Shown here one piece after another: positions 1 through 9,295 of a stretch of DNA of 64,000 bases. Source of the stretch: Paenibacillus azoreducens. GTDB taxonomy: Bacteria > Bacillota > Bacilli > Paenibacillales > Paenibacillaceae. Under the pieces are notes generated by a model, which saw nothing but the letters and a program-made list of their open reading frames with translations, was not told the origin of the DNA and ran no database searches. The position numbers and the translations under genes are program-made. The first letter of the stretch is position 1, and each line of letters starts with the position of its first letter. Location of the stretch: contig NZ_AP025343.1 in the NCBI RefSeq assembly GCF_021654775.1, positions 2,571,501 through 2,635,500 on the forward strand. The letters run 5' to 3'.

Positions 1-1
1 T

Positions 2-1453
2 TCCGTTTTTACGAAAGAGAATTTTACGACCATGCCCTTTGAGGATTTCAAAAAGCAACCTCTGTATCAGGAGGTGGTGGATCTTAACGGAGTACCGAAG
101 TGGATTGCGCCCCATGAGTATCCTGAGCTTACGGGAACGGAACCGGTTTTCACGCAGATTCGTTTGATAAAAGAGCTGAGCTATTTTAAAAATATCGGCA
201 TTTTGGTGGTGCAGATCAAAAATTGGGACATTGAATCAATCTTCCGCAACCTGTCGCCAACCCAAAGCATGCAATCCACCGATTTTTTTCTGGTCAATGA
301 CGACGGACTGATCGTGTACGATCCGAACCATGACTTGGAAGGAAAACAAATCAGCTCGGTAATGAAAAAAACGGTAAACTTCGGCTCCGGTTATCAAAGC
401 TTCAAAACGGATTTCAACGATGAAAAAAGCATTGTTTCCATATATCATATGAAGGACTATTCCTGGAATTTGGTGGCGGTCACCTCATGGGCGTCGCTGT
501 CTAAGGAAACGCTGGTATTTGCCCAGTGGTTTATCGGCATTACTCTGCTGTGCCTGGTGGCCGCGATCACGTTCAATATGGTGTTCATGAGACGGATTAC
601 GGGTTCGATCGGGCTGATCGTCCGCTTTATGAGAAAGGTGGAAGGCGGGGATTTTAATGTTCGCGTGGATGACCGCGGGAAGGATGAACTTCATATTTTG
701 GCCAAAGGTTTCAATGAACTCGTCGATCAAATCAACAGTTTGTTCAAGCAGATCAAGACCGAGCAGAAGCAGAAAACGCAAGCCGAACTTCGCGTGCTGC
801 AGGCGCAGATCAAGCCGCATTTTTTGTTTAACACGCTTGAATCCATCAATGTGCTGGCCATCCAGAATGAAGGCGAGAAGGTTAGCGAAATGGTACACCG
901 GCTCGGAAATATTTTGCGGATCAGCATTCAGGATAAGGAAGAAATTCCGCTGGACCAGGAAATCGAGCATTTGCAGAGCTATTTGGAAATCCAGAAGTTT
1001 CGGTTTGATGATCTGTTCGATTATGAGCTGGATATACCGCCCGAGCTGAGAAGGCGCAGCGTGCTGAAGCTTACTTTGCAGCCGCTTGTGGAGAATTGCA
1101 TTCAGCACGGGTTTGAAGGCATTCATTATAAAGGGCATATTCATGTTAGCTGTTGGACGGACCGGGGACGTTTTATCCTGCAGGTCCAAGATAACGGAAT
1201 TGGCATGAGCCCCGACCAGCTTTTAAAATTCGAGTATATGAAAATCGACAAGGAAGAGGAATCCGATCATGAGCTTCCGGGGTTGCATGTCAATGAAGAA
1301 CGGAGAGGACTTGGCTTAAGGAGTGTGGCCGACCGAATCCGGATTCACTACGGTGAATATTATGGCTTATATATCTGCTCCTCGCAGTTGACCGGAACGA
1401 TTATTCAATGTGTTATCCCTGATGCAGAATGGAGGGAAAGAGATGATTCTTAA
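2..1453 (+). CDS. YesM-type sensor histidine kinase (5' end outside window)
   Basis: The reading frame is open to the left edge of the window, so the N-terminus (first membrane segment and part of the extracellular sensor) is missing; the ATG at position 32 is probably internal. Visible are the end of a Cache-like extracellular sensor, a membrane segment (about nt 520-590), a HAMP linker, a His_kinase box with the phospho-accepting His at nt 818-820 (motif AQIKPHFLFNTLES), and an HATPase domain with N box (PLVENCIQHGF) and G boxes (DNGIGM, RRGLGLRSV). This is the architecture of YesM/LytS-class kinases that control carbohydrate uptake. It overlaps the next gene, its likely partner regulator, by 11 nt. 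The signal sensed is unknown. Confidence 0.9.
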   Translation, partial: SVFTKENFTTMPFEDFKKQPLYQEVVDLNGVPKWIAPHEYPELTGTEPVFTQIRLIKELSYFKNIGILVVQIKNWDIESIFRNLSPTQSMQSTDFFLVNDDGLIVYDPNHDLEGKQISSVMKKTVNFGSGYQSFKTDFNDEKSIVSIYHMKDYSWNLVAVTSWASLSKETLVFAQWFIGITLLCLVAAITFNMVFMRRITGSIGLIVRFMRKVEGGDFNVRVDDRGKDELHILAKGFNELVDQINSLFKQIKTEQKQKTQAELRVLQAQIKPHFLFNTLESINVLAIQNEGEKVSEMVHRLGNILRISIQDKEEIPLDQEIEHLQSYLEIQKFRFDDLFDYELDIPPELRRRSVLKLTLQPLVENCIQHGFEGIHYKGHIHVSCWTDRGRFILQVQDNGIGMSPDQLLKFEYMKIDKEEESDHELPGLHVNEERRGLGLRSVADRIRIHYGEYYGLYICSSQLTGTIIQCVIPDAEWRERDDS

Positions 1454-2231
1454 AGTTTTGCTCGTAGACGACGAAGCGCCGATTCTGGGCAATCTGAAAA
1501 GCATTATTCCCTGGAAAGACATGAACATGCAGGTACTGGCGGCCCGGAGCGGGAAAGAAGCGTTGGAACTGTTCGATATCCATAATCCGGACATTATTTT
1601 ATGCGATATCCGGATGCCGGTGATGGACGGCCTGACCCTGGTTGGCGAGCTCCGGCGGCTGGGTTCCAAGGCGGAGATCATTTTGCTGACGGGGTACCAG
1701 GAATTCGAATATGCGAGAGCCGGAATCCGATACAAGGTCCGTGACTATATTTGCAAGCCTATCCACTATAAAGAGCTCGAGAACACCATCCGCTCGATCG
1801 GCGAACAAATTGTCAATAAACGGCTGAAGGATCCTTTCCAGCAAACCGTGACGCGCATTCAGGAGAACGAAGGGGATCAAGCGGTGCGGAAAAACCCGCA
1901 GCAGCTGATGGCGGAGGCCGCCCGCTATATTGCCGACAGGCTTGATACGGATCTGGGCATCGAGGAACTGGCGGGACATTTGGGCATCAGCTGCAGTTAC
2001 TTCAGCCTGCTCTTCAAGAATCACCTGGGCATGACCTTTGTGGAATATGTCACTTCCAAGCGCATTGAAGCCGCCAAATACCTGCTTCTGCATAGCGACA
2101 AAAGCATCACGCAGATTGGCTCTGGCATCGGGTATCATGAACGCCGCTACTTTACGAAGGTGTTTCAGAGATATACCGGCATGACGCCCTCGGAGTTCCG
2201 CGAGCAGGCCAAAAATGCCACCGTAAGTTAG
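1443..2231 (+). CDS. Response regulator, CheY receiver plus AraC-type HTH (YesN-like)
   Basis: The start ATG at 1443 follows a GGAGGG ribosome binding site and overlaps the end of the sensor kinase, so the two are translationally coupled. The receiver begins KVLLVDDEAPI; the phospho-acceptor Asp is encoded at 1605-1607 within CDIRMPVMDG, and the conserved Lys lies in YICKPIH. An AraC-type double helix-turn-helix fills the C-terminal 100 residues, ending in the typical GYHERRYFTKVFQRYTGMTPSEFR. At 262 aa it is shorter than many YesN proteins (about 370 aa or more), with a short linker between the domains. It probably activates nearby carbohydrate genes; the downstream beta-N-acetylhexosaminidase is 45 nt away and a plausible target (inference). 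Confidence 0.9.
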   Translation: MILKVLLVDDEAPILGNLKSIIPWKDMNMQVLAARSGKEALELFDIHNPDIILCDIRMPVMDGLTLVGELRRLGSKAEIILLTGYQEFEYARAGIRYKVRDYICKPIHYKELENTIRSIGEQIVNKRLKDPFQQTVTRIQENEGDQAVRKNPQQLMAEAARYIADRLDTDLGIEELAGHLGISCSYFSLLFKNHLGMTFVEYVTSKRIEAAKYLLLHSDKSITQIGSGIGYHERRYFTKVFQRYTGMTPSEFREQAKNATVS

Positions 2232-2288
2232 TTTTACTGCAATAGGATTTAGCAATGATTATATTTTATATAAGGAGTGTTGAAGAAA

Positions 2289-3908
2289 TTGGATATCTCT
2301 AAACTTTCGTTGGAACAAAAAATCGGTCAAATGTTTATTTGCGGCTTTCATAGCCTTGTGCCTGACGATCAAATCCGCAAGCTGATTGAGGATTATCATC
2401 TGGGAGGCGTCATTTATTTCCGCCGCAATATCGACAAGCCGCAGCAGGTGGCAAGCCTTTCGGCTTCGCTGCAGAAGCTGGCTGCGGATCATGGGAATTT
2501 GCCGCTTTGGATCGCCATCGACCAGGAAGGCGGCATGGTGGCGCGCATCGACCATAAGCAAATAAGCCGCATTCCCGGCAACATGGCGCTTGGCGCAACG
2601 GATCACCCGGATTACAGCTATGAGGTTTCCAAAATAAGTGCAGAGGAACTGTTGCAGTTGGGCATTAACATGAATTTTGCCCCATGCCTGGACGTCAACA
2701 ATAACCCCCATAATCCGGTGATCGGCGTCCGTTCGTTCGGGGAAAATCCGGATAAGGTATCCGAACATGGCGCGGCCGTGATCAAGGCTTTTCAGGAAAA
2801 GGGTTTGTCCGCAGCGGCCAAACATTTTCCGGGACACGGCGATACCAATGTGGACAGCCATATGGGGCTGGCTACGGTGGAGCATGATGTCGAGCGTTTG
2901 CAGCAGGTGGAATTGAAGCCGTTTATCAAAGCTATACAGCAGGGCGTGGATGTGATTATGACCGCACACGTGATTTTCCCGGCGATTGAACCTGAACCGA
3001 TTCCGGCGACGCTGTCCAGATCGGTCCTGACCGGGTTGCTGCGGGAAGATCTGGCCTACGACGGCATCATTGTGACCGATTGTCTGGAAATGCATGCAAT
3101 CGCCAAGTTTTTCGGCGTTGGAGAAGGTGCCGTAAAAGCGGTGGAAGCCGGAGCGGATGTGGTGCTTGTCAGCCATACGCTAAGCGATCAAATCGAAGCC
3201 ATCGAAGCTGTTAAAAATGCCGTGCGATCCGGAAGAATTAGCGAAAAGACGATTGATGCCGCCGTGGAGCGCATTTTGAAGCTGAAGCAAAAACGCCTGA
3301 CCGGCTTGCAGGCTACCGAAGTATCCCAGGTATTCCTTGAAAGACATGAGAAACCTGAGGTCGACCGTCTCCTGAAAGAGATATCCCGGAAAAGCATAAC
3401 CCTCGTCAAAGACCAGGGGCAGCTGCCTTTGAATACGGCGGAACCCGTGCTTGTCATTTGGCCGGAAGTACGCTCCGAAACTCAGGTGGATGAGCCATGG
3501 ACGGAAGTGGTGACGCTTGGCGAGGCGCTTTCAAAGTATGCCGCAAATGTGAAGGAAATCCGGATCAGCGCCGAACCGGGGCAGGAAGAAATCGAGGAAA
3601 CCCTAAATACAGCGGCGTCTTTCTCCCAGGTTGTGTTGGCTACCTATACGGCAGGCAGCACACTACCGGAGGGGCAGATGAGCCTTGCGGAAAAACTGCT
3701 CCGGCAAAATCACGGCAAATTAGTGGTTGCCTCCACCCGGAATCCGTACGACTTGAACGATATTCCGGAGATCCCGGCGTATCTGTGCTGCTATGAAAAC
3801 ACGCCTTACTTCATGGAAGCACTAGCCTCGATCCTAGCCGGCCAAAGCGAAGCTGAAGGCAAACTTCCGGTAAGCCTGGATGAGCCCGGCGTCGCGGCTG
3901 CAAATTAA
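2289..3908 (+). CDS. nagZ: Beta-N-acetylhexosaminidase, GH3 family (NagZ-like)
   Basis: GH3 TIM-barrel enzyme that removes terminal beta-GlcNAc, typically in peptidoglycan turnover. The NagZ signature KHFPGHGDTNVDSH is present, supplying the Asp/His general acid-base typical of GH3 NagZ enzymes, and VTDCLEMHAI carries the likely nucleophile Asp. A C-terminal alpha/beta domain (about residues 360-540) follows, as in the two-domain B. subtilis enzyme. No signal peptide or lipobox is visible, so it looks cytoplasmic, unlike the exported B. subtilis protein. Start choice: AAGGAG at 2272-2277 overlaps the GTG at 2277, so the TTG at 2289 (11 nt after the ribosome binding site) is preferred; GTG 2277 would add four residues. 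A strong terminator follows. Confidence 0.88.
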   Translation: MDISKLSLEQKIGQMFICGFHSLVPDDQIRKLIEDYHLGGVIYFRRNIDKPQQVASLSASLQKLAADHGNLPLWIAIDQEGGMVARIDHKQISRIPGNMALGATDHPDYSYEVSKISAEELLQLGINMNFAPCLDVNNNPHNPVIGVRSFGENPDKVSEHGAAVIKAFQEKGLSAAAKHFPGHGDTNVDSHMGLATVEHDVERLQQVELKPFIKAIQQGVDVIMTAHVIFPAIEPEPIPATLSRSVLTGLLREDLAYDGIIVTDCLEMHAIAKFFGVGEGAVKAVEAGADVVLVSHTLSDQIEAIEAVKNAVRSGRISEKTIDAAVERILKLKQKRLTGLQATEVSQVFLERHEKPEVDRLLKEISRKSITLVKDQGQLPLNTAEPVLVIWPEVRSETQVDEPWTEVVTLGEALSKYAANVKEIRISAEPGQEEIEETLNTAASFSQVVLATYTAGSTLPEGQMSLAEKLLRQNHGKLVVASTRNPYDLNDIPEIPAYLCCYENTPYFMEALASILAGQSEAEGKLPVSLDEPGVAAAN

Positions 3909-3969
3909 AGTTAAACCATTAGATTTTAGCCACTACAAAGAATTGGTTTGGTTACACCGGTTGCAAGGG

Positions 3970-4007
3970 CGGAAAATCCCCTTAAATCAGGGGATTTTCC
4001 GTTTTTT
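3970..4007 (+). terminator. Rho-independent terminator after nagZ
   Basis: A perfect 12-bp stem, CGGAAAATCCCC (3970-3981) with GGGGATTTTCCG (3990-4001), an 8-nt loop and a run of six T. It closes the sensor-regulator-nagZ unit. Confidence 0.92.
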
Positions 4008-4010
4008 GCG

Positions 4011-4112
4011 GATATAAGAATACATAACTTTAAGAAACGCGCATCCTTATATCGCAAGAAAAACTGCCGCTAAATGCGGCCTGTCTTCAATGGAAGTATG
4101 ACGATAGACCTT
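4011..4112 (+). repeat. Two-hairpin repeat of about 100 nt, copy 1
   Basis: Matches, in opposite orientation, a segment at 49132-49233. Stem 1 is GATATAAG (4011-4018) with CTTATATC (4046-4053). Stem 2 is GCCGC (4066-4070), loop TAAAT, GCGGC (4076-4080). A conserved GCAAGAAAAACT linker lies between them. The two copies differ in stem 1 by a compensatory A-T to C-G change. It sits just after the nagZ terminator in a gene-free stretch of 377 bp. Function not recognised. Confidence 0.65.
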
Positions 4113-4197
4113 TTTCTTTTTTTGTCTCTAAAACTTTAGAAACTTTTTGATGAATTCTGCGTCTAATACTATGTCTATTTTAAGTGCGTGTTCAAAA

Positions 4198-4242
4198 AGG
4201 TCGGTTTTCTTAACAAACGCCTATTTTTTTGAACAACCTCTT
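4198..4242 (-). repeat. Minimal copy of the TGTTCAAAAAG MITE-like repeat (copy E)
   Basis: Only the two inverted ends remain: GTGTTCAAAAAGGTCGGTTT at the left and TTTTTTTGAACAACCTCTT at the right, with about 10 nt between. Full copies at 9913 and 43554 are about 175 bp. The end order places it in the reverse orientation relative to those. Confidence 0.6.
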
Positions 4243-4285
4243 GTAAGGGTAAGATAGAACTATGGGAGCATAAAGGAGTCTGTAC

Positions 4286-6688
4286 ATGAATTTCAAAAAA
4301 CTAACAGCGATTGCTGTGTTGGCTGCATTTCAGACTGCAATCGTCGTTCCTTCCGCAGGTGCGGAAAGCGCGGTAACGGTTCAGACTGAGACGGTTCAGG
4401 GCATCACCATGAACGCAGCGAACAGCCCGGACAGTACATCAAAGAACGCAGCGAACAGCTCAGACGGAACAGCAAACGTGCAGCAGAACAACACAGCAGG
4501 AGTTGGTGACAGTTCCAATAGCGGTGACAACAAAGACAAACAAAAGGCAGCCGCCGGGAACACTCCAACCACAACAGGAGAAACAAAAGGCGGGGATAAC
4601 GGAACATCAAGTACGGACAACTCCGGCAAAACCGAAGGTACCCCGGCAAATACGTCCAAAGAGGGCGAAAATCAGGGAACCGCAAACGAAAACGCAAACA
4701 CGGGGGATAAGGATAAGGCCGAAGGAGAGAACGGTCAAACCGTAACCACGCCAGAAAAATCGGGAACAACGACCGATGCAACAGATGCTACCGGAACCGA
4801 GGTGCAAGCGGGGCCGGATGAACTGATTCTGATGATGAACAGCAATAAAATGTATCAGGATGGCAAGCTTTATCTTGCAGCCCAGCCCATGACCGTGAAA
4901 AACGGCGTTTCCTATGTGGCTATCCGGGCTATGGTAGAACGCGTAGGATTGAAGCTTACATATGACAACAAGACTCAAGAAACGATTATCATTAAGGACG
5001 GCAACGAACTCCGCTTTAAAACGAACAGCAATGTTTACCGCGTGAACGGCGTTGCCACCAAGATGAAAGGACCGGCTTACCAGCAAAAAGATGTGTTTAT
5101 GGTGCCGCTCACTTCCATTACCCAAGCGCTGAATATTCCCTATAAGGTGGATCAAGCCGGCAAAAGAGTGATTATGACGCTTTCGACCAAACCGGTGGCT
5201 ACCTTTACGGTTCAACCTGCCGAAATATATGTGGGCGAAACGCAAGTAACCTACAACACTTCGCAATCCAAAGCCTCTAACGGTTTGGACATTACGGACG
5301 AGCGTTGGGAAGGCAAAGAAGAAGTGTTCCAAGAGGTTGGTCCTCATACCATAACGCACTATGTACAGGATTCCAACGGCAAATGGAGCGATCCATATTC
5401 GGTAACGATTAATGTGCTGAAACAGAATGAACCGCCTGTAGCCAAATTTACGACCGACAAAGACTCGTACAAAATGGGTGAGGAGATTAAGATCACCGAC
5501 CTGAGCACCGATGACGAGGATGCGATCGTAAACCGGGAATGGTTGAACGACCGCAAGGCGTTTTTCAAGCCGGGTCCAGTCACCATCCGGTTGATTGTAA
5601 CCGATAAACACGGTTTGACCGATGAATTCCAAAAGACCATCAACATTACGAATGAAACGCTGTATACCGAAGACGAGTTTAATAAACTGTTTACGGAAAT
5701 TGGCGGTAAATTTACTTTCGATGGCGGCAGCATATCGCAATGGAATAATCTGTCTTATTCGATTTCATCGGAACCTGCCACGCTGATCCGAAGCAACAGT
5801 CCGGAAGTGGTGCGTTCGGAAGGGGTTCTGTACCGCGAAACGGCTTCGGGCAAGACCCGCTTTATGGTTCACCACGTGAATGCAACCGGAAGAAACATGA
5901 AGATATATGTCATTGCCACGAATAAAAGCATGGATCAGCCATCCCAAATTACGATGGATAGCTTTGGCTTGGCTGGACCGGACCCGCATCCGGAACTGAC
6001 AGGAAAAGTATCTGTTGAACGTTATTTCCAATCGATGCAAAATCACTCCGTCAATCAGGTTACCCGTTTAGAGCCTGGAGAGAGCAAAGTCATTATGACG
6101 GATGTCAGCAAAAACAAACTGAAGAAGGACGACACGATTTCGGTATTTGCCGATGCAGTCAGCGATAATCCGATCGAATATACGTTCATTATGATCGACG
6201 ATACCAAGGATCCGCTGCAAACACTGCCGTATTTGACGAATCTCGATCGCGACGTTCATAACCGGGGCACATATCCCGACTCCGTCCGTTTGATTCGTTA
6301 CGACGAGTCGGTTGGCTCTGCTCCGGCACGTCTGATTCTTGGCGACGATAACCAGGATCCAAACCTGAAAGGCACGGACGGAATTCTGGGAACCGAGGCA
6401 TCCAATGCAGGCAATTTCGGCGTACTGTATAAAATTACATTAAGCCATGTAGCTCCGCGTACATTGATTACATTGAATCCGCGCGGCGGCTTGTATAAAG
6501 GTGTCCTTACCGTTAATGGACAAATCGTACAGGCGTCAAACAATTCGACGATCTATGCGCCGGACCAAGCTGGCGTATTATATCGTACCGGCTATACGGA
6601 GGAAAGCGTAGAGATCATCTTCACTCCTGCACCGGGAAGCTTTTTGCCGGTCAATCTGCTGCTCACGCCATTGCCGCAAATGAAGTAG
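4286..6688 (+). CDS. Secreted protein with copper-amine-oxidase N-terminal-like domain and PKD-like domain
   Basis: An 800-aa protein with a clear Sec signal peptide (MNFKKLTAIAVLAAFQTAIV, cleavage near AGA-ES). Residues about 35-175 are low-complexity, rich in N, T, G, K and D, and probably a flexible spacer. Residues about 180-310 resemble the copper amine oxidase N-terminal domain fold common in Paenibacillus exoproteins (VSYVAIRAMVERVGLKLTYD...ETIIIKDG). Residues about 385-460 resemble a PKD/Ig-like repeat (NEPPVAKFTTDKDSYKMGEE). The last 330 residues form an unassigned beta-rich region. No catalytic residues are recognised; a cell-surface or wall-binding structural role is likely. The ribosome binding site AAAGGAG precedes ATG 4286. 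It stands alone, bounded by a repeat upstream and a terminator downstream. Confidence 0.8.
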   Translation: MNFKKLTAIAVLAAFQTAIVVPSAGAESAVTVQTETVQGITMNAANSPDSTSKNAANSSDGTANVQQNNTAGVGDSSNSGDNKDKQKAAAGNTPTTTGETKGGDNGTSSTDNSGKTEGTPANTSKEGENQGTANENANTGDKDKAEGENGQTVTTPEKSGTTTDATDATGTEVQAGPDELILMMNSNKMYQDGKLYLAAQPMTVKNGVSYVAIRAMVERVGLKLTYDNKTQETIIIKDGNELRFKTNSNVYRVNGVATKMKGPAYQQKDVFMVPLTSITQALNIPYKVDQAGKRVIMTLSTKPVATFTVQPAEIYVGETQVTYNTSQSKASNGLDITDERWEGKEEVFQEVGPHTITHYVQDSNGKWSDPYSVTINVLKQNEPPVAKFTTDKDSYKMGEEIKITDLSTDDEDAIVNREWLNDRKAFFKPGPVTIRLIVTDKHGLTDEFQKTINITNETLYTEDEFNKLFTEIGGKFTFDGGSISQWNNLSYSISSEPATLIRSNSPEVVRSEGVLYRETASGKTRFMVHHVNATGRNMKIYVIATNKSMDQPSQITMDSFGLAGPDPHPELTGKVSVERYFQSMQNHSVNQVTRLEPGESKVIMTDVSKNKLKKDDTISVFADAVSDNPIEYTFIMIDDTKDPLQTLPYLTNLDRDVHNRGTYPDSVRLIRYDESVGSAPARLILGDDNQDPNLKGTDGILGTEASNAGNFGVLYKITLSHVAPRTLITLNPRGGLYKGVLTVNGQIVQASNNSTIYAPDQAGVLYRTGYTEESVEIIFTPAPGSFLPVNLLLTPLPQMK

Positions 6689-6730
6689 TAGGTTATTGAA
6701 ATTTTAAATTCTCTCAACTGTTAAAAAGAA

Positions 6731-6780
6731 GAGGCTGCCCCAACGTCTTGAAAGACAATGACGTTGGGGCAGCCTCGTTT
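6731..6780. terminator. Bidirectional terminator between convergent genes
   Basis: A perfect 17-bp stem, GAGGCTGCCCCAACGTC (6731-6747) with its complement at 6760-6776. T-rich tracts lie on both sides (GTTTTATT on plus, TTCTTTTT on minus), so it can end the plus-strand exoprotein gene and the minus-strand ABC transporter operon. Confidence 0.9.
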
Positions 6781-6834
6781 TATTCCAATGCGTAAATGAA
6801 CTGTCTGGTTAATACGACTTCCGTAATGAGGAGA

Positions 6835-7509
6835 CTATACAATTAATCCATCCTTCATCGAAATGATGCGATCCGCGTAAGGGAGCATCTCTTCATCATG
6901 CGTGACCATCAGGGTTGTAAGATGCAGTGTTTTGGTCAGATCGCGAATGAGCGTCATCACGTCTCTGGAACGCTTCGAGTCAAGACTCGCCGTCGGTTCA
7001 TCCGCAAACAGGATTTTAGGTTTGTGGATGATGGCGCGGGCGATAGCAACACGCTGTTTTTCCCCACCGGATAAAGAAGAAGGATAAGCATGTCTCCGAT
7101 GATCCATTTCGACTAACTTGAGAACTTTTGCTGCTTCTTCCTTTTGCTCGCGTTTGTTCATTTTGGACTCTGCCACATCAAGCATTAGCATAAGCTGGTC
7201 TTCAACGGTGAGGAAAGGTACCAGGTGAGCAGATTGAAAAACAAAGCCAAACTTGCTTGCGCGAATCTTGCGAATCTCTTCCTGGGTCATCGCGGTCATA
7301 TTGATCCCGTCAAAATGCACATTCCCACCGGAAGCGCGTTGAAGGCCGGCAGCGATGGTTAGCAGCGTGCTTTTTCCTGAACCGGATGCACCTACGAGAG
7401 CTGTGAGTTCTCCTTCCTGCAGGGAGAGGTTGATTCCATTTAGTACTTGTTCAGTAACTTCGCCATTGCTAAATGTTTTGGTGACGTCTTTTATTGTGAA
7501 AGTTGTCAT
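6835..7509 (-). CDS. ABC transporter ATP-binding protein, LolD/MacB type
   Basis: A 224-aa ATPase with Walker A GASGSGKST, signature LSGGEKQRVAIARAI, Walker B ILFADEPTASLD and an H-loop (MVTHDEEML). Sequence and size place it in the FtsE/LolD/MacB-like family that drives mechanotransmission or export systems built on FtsX-type permeases. It starts 2 nt after the end of the permease gene on the same strand, so the pair forms one operon and one transporter. The substrate is not deducible; related pairs export peptides, lipoproteins or antimicrobial compounds. Confidence 0.92.
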   Translation of the reverse strand: MTTFTIKDVTKTFSNGEVTEQVLNGINLSLQEGELTALVGASGSGKSTLLTIAAGLQRASGGNVHFDGINMTAMTQEEIRKIRASKFGFVFQSAHLVPFLTVEDQLMLMLDVAESKMNKREQKEEAAKVLKLVEMDHRRHAYPSSLSGGEKQRVAIARAIIHKPKILFADEPTASLDSKRSRDVMTLIRDLTKTLHLTTLMVTHDEEMLPYADRIISMKDGLIV

Positions 7510-7510
7510 G

Positions 7511-8545
7511 TTACATATCTCCTTGTTGAATAGCTTGTAGAGGTTCCACTTTTTTAATCTGCAGGCCGGAAAGCGTAGAACCGATAAATCCGATGATTAA
7601 GAAAATGACGGATAAGAGAATGGTCGCATTCGCCGTCAGACTGAACGGCATGCCTTTCGGTGCGATCAAATTGAAACCTTGGCTTAACGCTATGGAAAAG
7701 AGCAGCGCGATCAAAGTGATGAAGAACATCTGAGACCACATCATCCGGAACAGCGTGCCCGTTTTCACACCGATTGCTTTCAGGATGCCGTATAATCCGA
7801 TTTTCTGAACATTCATCATGTAGAAGAAAATGGCGAACAACATGCCGCTAATGGCAATCAAAAACCAAATGATCATATTGAGGGACATGTTTTCCGCCTT
7901 ATAGCTTGAGATGGTGTTAAGAAACTCATTTTTTGAAAAGGCTTCAAGTCCCGTAATCGACGGCGCTTTATCTTGTCCTGGAATGAACATCAGCTGCATT
8001 CCCTTCGTGCGGTAAATCTCTTTATAGTTATCCATGTTGATAAAGGCGACAGGGGCATGGCTGTATTTCTTTTGATCCACGAATTTAACGACTTTGAACT
8101 CACCCTTGAACTGATTATTCGTTAATACATCTCCGACTTTAATGCCATCCTTCTCCAAGGAACGGTCTAACACAATTTCCCCCGGACTGACTTTTTCGAA
8201 TAGCGGGGAATCCGTCGAAGTCACGAACGCTACGGTATGCTGCTTGTCCCCTGCATCGTTCACAAAGCCCATCTGAATGGAAAATGCCGCGGCATCCTTG
8301 TATTCCTTAGTCACTTGATCCTGTAAGCTTGGATCTATTTTGGAGAGATTATACGTTTGTTTCGCTTCGGTATTCATATAAAAATGTCCCTTGGGCAAAT
8401 CTTTGATTAGGGCCGCATTATCTTGGGACAAACCGTTTGCCAACCCCGAGATGATAAAAGTTAAAAAACTAACCAGAAAAATGATCGACCCTAATATAAT
8501 AAATCTCGCTCTGCTTTTCTTCATTTCTTTCCATGCCATATTCAT
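7511..8545 (-). CDS. ABC transporter permease, FtsX family
   Basis: A 344-aa membrane protein. An N-terminal transmembrane helix (RFIILGSIIFLVSFLTFIIS) is followed by a MacB-like extracellular domain of about 190 residues and three C-terminal helices, the standard FtsX/MacB layout. The start ATG at 8545 is preceded by GGAGGA on the minus strand; an ATG ten codons upstream lacks a ribosome binding site. It is cotranscribed with the downstream ATPase. No adjacent sensor kinase is seen, unlike BceAB-type modules. Confidence 0.9.
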   Translation of the reverse strand: MNMAWKEMKKSRARFIILGSIIFLVSFLTFIISGLANGLSQDNAALIKDLPKGHFYMNTEAKQTYNLSKIDPSLQDQVTKEYKDAAAFSIQMGFVNDAGDKQHTVAFVTSTDSPLFEKVSPGEIVLDRSLEKDGIKVGDVLTNNQFKGEFKVVKFVDQKKYSHAPVAFINMDNYKEIYRTKGMQLMFIPGQDKAPSITGLEAFSKNEFLNTISSYKAENMSLNMIIWFLIAISGMLFAIFFYMMNVQKIGLYGILKAIGVKTGTLFRMMWSQMFFITLIALLFSIALSQGFNLIAPKGMPFSLTANATILLSVIFLIIGFIGSTLSGLQIKKVEPLQAIQQGDM

Positions 8546-8826
8546 GATGATTCCTCCATTTCTTTGGTACAGCATCAGTATATGCCCAATCTATGAACGG
8601 AGTATGAACGAAACATTACATTTAAGGCGAATCGGGTACGGCGGATGGCGATTCCTGTCCGCGGCGAAATGAATCTTTTGAGGACATCCGCTGCTTCGAT
8701 TGACTGCAATATCGTTTTGAGGCATTATTAAAAGTATCAGAATGCTGCAAAATTCGATTTTTCAGGGAAAAGCAAGGGTTACCGAAATAGTGATTTGTGC
8801 TTTATATAAACGGGAGGATGAGCGTT

Positions 8827-9294
8827 ATGCTTTCGACAGAACAGATTATTGACGCCATGTCGGAACAGGGATTGCGCATAACCGACCAGCGGAAGACGCT
8901 CGCCAGATTATTTGGTGAACATTCGGGTTATTTGTCGGCCAAGGATGTTTATGATTTTATGTGCAAAAAATATAGCGGTCTCAGCTTTGATACGGTATAC
9001 AGGAATCTAAGGGTAATGCAGGAGCTTGGAGTGCTGGAGCAGGTGGTATTCGAGGACGGCATGAAATTTAAAGCGAGCTGCAGCGAGGAGCATCACCATC
9101 ATCACATGATTTGTCTGCAGTGCCAAAAAACCTATCCGATCCACTTCTGCCCGGTGAATTTTACGGATGCTCCGGAGCAATTTCAGGTTGTGACGCATAA
9201 ATTCGAGGTGTTCGGATATTGTAAGGACTGCCAGCGTTCCACTTCGGATGTAGACCCGCACAAGGCGGCGACCAAAGCTGACGGGAGACGATAA
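8827..9294 (+). CDS. zur: Fur-family metal regulator, Zur-like
   Basis: A 155-aa winged-helix repressor (residues about 1-80, [17 protein letters not shown]...[16 protein letters not shown]) with a C-terminal dimerisation/metal domain. It carries a His run ([13 protein letters not shown]) and two CxxC pairs (CLQC, CKDC) of the structural zinc site. The C-terminal [12 protein letters not shown] resembles the Zur end rather than PerR or Fur, and a zinc importer behind a Zur-box-like palindrome lies 3.5 kb downstream, so Zur is preferred; PerR or Fur cannot be excluded. Start: GGGAGG at 8812-8817 abuts ATG 8818, so ATG 8827 is chosen. It is followed 1 nt later by yidD. Confidence 0.85.
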   Translation: MLSTEQIIDAMSEQGLRITDQRKTLARLFGEHSGYLSAKDVYDFMCKKYSGLSFDTVYRNLRVMQELGVLEQVVFEDGMKFKASCSEEHHHHHMICLQCQKTYPIHFCPVNFTDAPEQFQVVTHKFEVFGYCKDCQRSTSDVDPHKAATKADGRR

Positions 9295-9295
9295 T

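Noticed and set aside
485..1189. Long open frame on the minus strand inside the sensor kinase gene
   Set aside because: Antisense shadow of a strongly conserved kinase; no ribosome binding site and composition typical of reverse reading.
2259..3176. 305-codon minus-strand open frame across nagZ
   Set aside because: Its antisense partner carries clear GH3 motifs; the minus frame has no recognisable domain.
4607..5740. 377-codon minus-strand open frame under the 4286 exoprotein
   Set aside because: The plus-strand frame has signal peptide, ribosome binding site and domain similarity; the minus frame has none.
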